NCBI GenBank assembly: GCA_903868655.1 | Contig: CAIPWG010000016.1 | Location: forward strand, 1 to 9,010 | Direction: 5' to 3' | Origin: an uncultured Sphingomonadales bacterium | Lineage (GTDB): Bacteria; Pseudomonadota; Alphaproteobacteria; Sphingomonadales; Sphingomonadaceae | DNA length: 9,010 nucleotides | Shown here: piece by piece, positions 6,563 to 9,010 of the stretch | Position numbering within the stretch: position 1 is the stretch's first letter | Layout: the number at the start of each line of letters is the position of its first letter | Notes under the pieces: generated by a model | Seen by the model: the letters and a program-made list of their open reading frames with translations, nothing else | Databases searched by the model: none | What the model was told of the DNA's origin: nothing | Made by a program: the position numbers and the translations under genes

Positions 6563-7491
6563 CGACGGGCGGCTGGTTCTGGCGGTTGGCGTGCGCGTTG
6601 CTGGTTTGCGCAATGGCCGCTGGTTGCAGCCGTTCGCACGATGATCAGCCTCGCACGTGCCAAGGTTTGGCGGACAATGCGATGGTCTGGGTGCCGGCGG
6701 GCAGCTTTGTCATGGGCGATGATCCCCAAAACCCTGAAGAGGGGCCGCCGCGCACGGTAACCCTGCAAGGTTTTTGGATTGACGCGCACGAACTGACCAA
6801 TTCCGAATTTGCAGCATTTGTAAAAGCCACAGGTTATCGCACGATGGCCGAACGCATGCCCCCAACGCTGCCGGGCGCCTTGCCAGACATGCGCGTGCCC
6901 GGATCGGCGGTGTTTCGCGCACCGACTCCGGATAATCCGAACTGGTGGCGTTGGGTGGTGGGCGCGCAATGGCGGCATCCGTCGGGCCCTGACGCGAGCA
7001 TAACGGGCCACGATCGCGATCCCGTGGTGCAGATCGCCTATCAGGATGCGCAAGCTTATGCCCGATGGGCGGGCAAGCGCGTGCCCAGTGAGGAGCAGTG
7101 GGAATATGCGGCGCGTGGCGGCAAACCGGCTTTGCCCGAACCGGTTGACACGCACGGTAGGCCACAAGCCAACTATTATCAGGGAGTATTTCCAGAGAAG
7201 GACCTGGGGCTGGATGGCTTTGTCGGGCGCGCGCCGGTGGGGTGCTTTCCCCCCAATCCGTTTGGCCTGTACGACATGATCGGAAATGTCTGGGAATGGA
7301 CGAGTTCCGCCGGATCACGGAGAGGGGCAAGCGAGCCTGCCAACGTCATCAAAGGCGGATCGTATTTGTGCGCCGCCAACTATTGCGCCCGGTATCGTCC
7401 TGCCGCGCGTCAATTCCAGGAACGGGGCCTTGGCACCGATCACATCGGCGTGCGCCTGATTGATACCAACCGCCCTGCTCCCTCCCGTTGA
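6559..7491 (+). CDS. Formylglycine-generating enzyme (sulfatase-modifying factor), exported, probable lipoprotein
   Basis: This 310-residue SUMF1/FGE-family enzyme oxidises the cysteine of the sulfatase C-x-P-x-R motif to formylglycine using O2 and copper. It starts at a GTG overlapping the TetR stop, giving an N-terminus with a hydrophobic segment (about residues 6-22) ending in 'AMAAGC', a plausible lipobox with Cys23. Family motifs: 'MVWVPAGSFVMGDD', 'PPRTVTLQGFWIDAHELTN', 'VVGAQWRHPSGPD', 'WAGKRVPSEEQWEYAARGG', 'NPFGLYDMIGNVWEWT' and 'IKGGSYLCAANYCARYRPAAR'. The last holds Cys271 and Cys276, matching the two active-site cysteines of human FGE (Cys336/Cys341), so it should be an active oxidase rather than a non-catalytic family relative such as EgtB-type proteins. 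Its obvious clients are the two sulfatases across the divergent promoter. The lipoprotein call is moderate; cleavage by signal peptidase I is also possible. Confidence 0.93.
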   Translation: MTTGGWFWRLACALLVCAMAAGCSRSHDDQPRTCQGLADNAMVWVPAGSFVMGDDPQNPEEGPPRTVTLQGFWIDAHELTNSEFAAFVKATGYRTMAERMPPTLPGALPDMRVPGSAVFRAPTPDNPNWWRWVVGAQWRHPSGPDASITGHDRDPVVQIAYQDAQAYARWAGKRVPSEEQWEYAARGGKPALPEPVDTHGRPQANYYQGVFPEKDLGLDGFVGRAPVGCFPPNPFGLYDMIGNVWEWTSSAGSRRGASEPANVIKGGSYLCAANYCARYRPAARQFQERGLGTDHIGVRLIDTNRPAPSR

Positions 7492-7553
7492 ATTCGATGA
7501 AATGATGTGGCACGATAGATGTCAATATACTTGCCTGAAAGACGGAGGTCGGC
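7492..7553. other. Short gap between FGE and dehalogenase genes
   Basis: This 62-base gap is AT-richer than the flanking genes. It has a -10-like TATACT at 7526-7531 but no acceptable -35 16-18 bases upstream. No hairpin with a T-run is visible, so read-through from the FGE gene is the simplest view. The dehalogenase ribosome binding site is at its right end. Confidence 0.35.
7544..7548 (+). promoter_or_regulatory. Ribosome binding site fixing a TTG start for the dehalogenase
   Basis: GGAGG lies five bases before the TTG at 7554. It is the strongest Shine-Dalgarno match in the rightward block and supports the unusual TTG start; the first in-frame ATG comes only after about 50 codons, inside the conserved domain. 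Confidence 0.8.
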
Positions 7554-8474
7554 TTGAAAATTGTGCGCACGCCAGACGCAGCGTTTGCCGCGATCAGTGA
7601 TTTTCCGTTCGCGCCGCATTATGCGGAAATTGTCGATCCCGACGATGGCACACGGCTGCGGCTTCACTATATAGACGAGGGTCCGCGTGACGGACCGGTC
7701 GTGTTGATGATGCACGGCGAACCCAGCTGGTGCTATTTGTACCGCCATATGATCGCGCCGGTGGTTGCGGCGGGGTATCGGGTGGTCGCGCCCGATCTGA
7801 TCGGATTTGGCAAGTCGGACAAACCGACGCGGCAAAGCGATTACAGCTATGCCCGCCATGTCGCCTGGATGCGGTCTTGGGTGGAACAGCTGGATCTTGG
7901 CGATATCACCCTGGCGTGTCAAGACTGGGGGTCGCTGGTTGGCTTGCGTCTGCTGACCGCCATGCCCGACCGGTTTCGCGCCGTGGCTTTGTCGAACGGT
8001 GGCCTGCCCGAAGGTGGCGTGGCACCGCGCGCTTTTTCAATCTGGCGTGCCTTTGCGCAGTGGAGCCCGCTTTTCCCGATTGGCAGGATCATCAATGCCG
8101 GTACCCGGCGCATGCTGTCCCCGGCGGAAATCGCTGCCTACGATGCGCCATTCCCAGATCGTCGCTACAAGGCTGCGGCGCGCGCGTTTCCTGCGCTTGT
8201 GCCGTTCGAAAACAATCCGGCAGTGCCCGATCAGCGGCAGGCCTGGGGCGTTCTCGATCGCTGGGACAAGCCTTTTGTGTGCTGTTTCAGCGATCGCGAT
8301 CCGATCACGCGGGGTGGTGAAGCGCGGTTTATCGGTCGTGTTCCCGGCACGCATGCGCAGCCGCATGCCACGCTGTCGGGTGGGCATTTCATCCAGGAGG
8401 ATGATCCGGCGGGCTTCGTCGCGTGTATTTTACAAGCCGCCGCACAATCCGCCCAAAAGGGGTCCAGGCCATGA
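7554..8474 (+). CDS. Haloalkane dehalogenase, subfamily I (DhlA-like)
   Basis: This 306-residue alpha/beta hydrolase is predicted to cleave carbon-halogen bonds hydrolytically, giving an alcohol and halide. It begins at TTG, and the start 'MKIVRTPDAAFAAISDFPFA' aligns with the usual N-terminus of subfamily-I haloalkane dehalogenases. Key residues: Glu56 in 'HGEPSWCYLYR'; nucleophile Asp124 with halide-binding Trp125 in 'CQDWGS'; a cap domain at about residues 150-215 with Trp164 in 'FSIWRAF', aligning with the second halide-binding Trp175 of DhlA; the likely acid Asp249 in 'FSDRDPIT' (Asp247 less likely); and His278 in 'GGHFIQED'. All catalytic and halide-stabilising positions are filled, which separates it from epoxide hydrolases. 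No signal peptide is present, so it is cytoplasmic. It follows the FGE gene by 62 bases and overlaps the next gene by ATGA. The natural substrate is unknown; subfamily membership is secure, activity is inferred. Confidence 0.9.
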   Translation: MKIVRTPDAAFAAISDFPFAPHYAEIVDPDDGTRLRLHYIDEGPRDGPVVLMMHGEPSWCYLYRHMIAPVVAAGYRVVAPDLIGFGKSDKPTRQSDYSYARHVAWMRSWVEQLDLGDITLACQDWGSLVGLRLLTAMPDRFRAVALSNGGLPEGGVAPRAFSIWRAFAQWSPLFPIGRIINAGTRRMLSPAEIAAYDAPFPDRRYKAAARAFPALVPFENNPAVPDQRQAWGVLDRWDKPFVCCFSDRDPITRGGEARFIGRVPGTHAQPHATLSGGHFIQEDDPAGFVACILQAAAQSAQKGSRP

Positions 8475-9010
8475 CGCTGTCGTATGATCTCTATTGGTCG
8501 TTCCGGTCGCCCTACAGCTATTTTGTGATTAAGCGGCTGGTCGCGCTCGAACGCGACTATGACGTTCGCTGCAATGTTCGGGTGGTCTATCCCATCGCGG
8601 TACGCCAGCCGGATTTTTTCGCCAACAGCGACCCGCTGTGGGTTCAGTATTTCATGCGCGACACTGGCCGGTGTGCAGCATTTCTGGATTTACCCTTTGC
8701 CTGGCCCAGCCCCGACCCTGTGGTGATGGACATGGCCACCCGCACCTATCCCAAGGAACAGCCCCATATCTATCGCCTGAGCCAGCTTGGCCACGCCGCC
8801 GCCAGCACGGGCAAAGGGCTGGCATTTCTGGATGAGGTGAGCAGCGTGATCTGGGGCGGCACTGTGCGCAACTGGCATCAGGGCGACCACCTGGCCGATG
8901 CCGCCACACGCGCCGGGCTCAATCTGGCCGAACTGGACGCCATGATTGCCGCAGACCCCGAGTGCTACCACCGCGGCGTAGAGGCCAATCAGCAGGCACA
9001 GCGACAGGGC
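8471..9010 (+). CDS. DsbA-fold kappa-GST / 2-hydroxychromene-2-carboxylate isomerase homologue, 3'-truncated by the window
   Basis: The frame is open from the ATG at 8471 to the window end (180 codons), with no stop. The ATG overlaps the dehalogenase TGA as ATGA, and AAGGGG lies eight bases upstream. The N-terminus 'LYWSFRSPYSYFVIKRL' matches the thioredoxin-like start of the HCCA isomerase/kappa-class GST family. The Ser of 'RSPYSY' (Ser13) replaces the DsbA CxxC and is the residue that activates glutathione in NahD-type isomerases. A helical insertion follows ('LSQLGHAAASTGKGLAFLDE', 'SVIWGGTVRNWHQGDHLADA'). The C-terminal 'GVPT' cis-proline strand of the thioredoxin fold is not yet reached and should lie just outside. 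In naphthalene and related pathways such enzymes isomerise hydroxychromene carboxylates, but many family members have unknown substrates. Its coupling to a dehalogenase suggests a joint catabolic or glutathione-dependent step. Confidence 0.82.
   Translation, partial: MTLSYDLYWSFRSPYSYFVIKRLVALERDYDVRCNVRVVYPIAVRQPDFFANSDPLWVQYFMRDTGRCAAFLDLPFAWPSPDPVVMDMATRTYPKEQPHIYRLSQLGHAAASTGKGLAFLDEVSSVIWGGTVRNWHQGDHLADAATRAGLNLAELDAMIAADPECYHRGVEANQQAQRQG

Noticed and set aside
6481..7330. Minus-strand open frames opposite the FGE gene
   Set aside because: The plus strand encodes a full FGE with its catalytic cysteines; the antisense translations are Arg/Pro/His-rich with no motif.
6559..7491. Reading the FGE-domain protein as an EgtB-like or other non-sulfatase member of the fold
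   Set aside because: The CAANYC cysteine pair and the 'GAQWRHPSGPD' segment match true formylglycine-generating enzymes, and two sulfatases lie next door.
7520..7538. Internal promoter ahead of the dehalogenase
   Set aside because: TATACT at 7526-7531 is a fair -10, but no acceptable -35 lies 16-18 bases upstream, so it is not listed as a promoter.

Overview
The window is compact, fairly GC-rich DNA with short gaps, many 4-bp start/stop overlaps, and GTG/TTG starts alongside ATG. Gene content (exported sulfatases, a haloalkane dehalogenase, a kappa-GST/HCCA-isomerase homologue, a MetX-like hydrolase, an amidase) suggests a catabolically versatile alphaproteobacterium, probably a sphingomonad such as Novosphingobium. 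The taxon is inferred from gene content and style, not from a marker gene.

Layout: a divergent regulatory gap (5796-5944) separates two gene blocks. The leftward block (minus strand) reads, in order of transcription: a two-TM protein with a DUF1330-like middle domain (5795-5163); a Pseudomonas-arylsulfatase-like sulfatase with signal peptide and C-terminal membrane tail (5166-3346); a four-helix DUF4345-like membrane protein (3286-2900); a second, N-terminally anchored sulfatase (2903-1212); a MetX-like alpha/beta hydrolase (1130-123); and the first 29 codons of a probable amidase running off the window at base 1. Several junctions are ATGA overlaps and no terminator is visible between genes, so this looks like one operon. 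The rightward block reads: a TetR-family regulator (5945-6562); a formylglycine-generating enzyme (FGE) with a lipoprotein-type signal (6559-7491); a subfamily-I haloalkane dehalogenase starting at TTG (7554-8474); and a DsbA-fold kappa-GST/2-hydroxychromene-2-carboxylate isomerase homologue that runs off the right edge (8471-9010).

How it fits together: both sulfatases carry the C-x-P-[ST]-R formylglycine motif and are predicted to act outside the cytoplasm. The FGE that would convert that cysteine keeps its two catalytic cysteines and also has an export signal. The window therefore appears to encode a self-contained, envelope-located sulfatase maturation and desulfation module. The downstream enzymes (dehalogenase, alpha/beta hydrolase, amidase, isomerase-like protein) suggest cytoplasmic processing of a released organic molecule, but the substrate cannot be read from the sequence. 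The gap between the blocks holds three short inverted repeats, one lying exactly between a plausible -35/-10 pair, so TetR control of both blocks is a reasonable hypothesis.

No rRNA, tRNA, CRISPR array, insertion sequence or clear intrinsic terminator was seen. No gene-free stretch exceeds about 150 bases.
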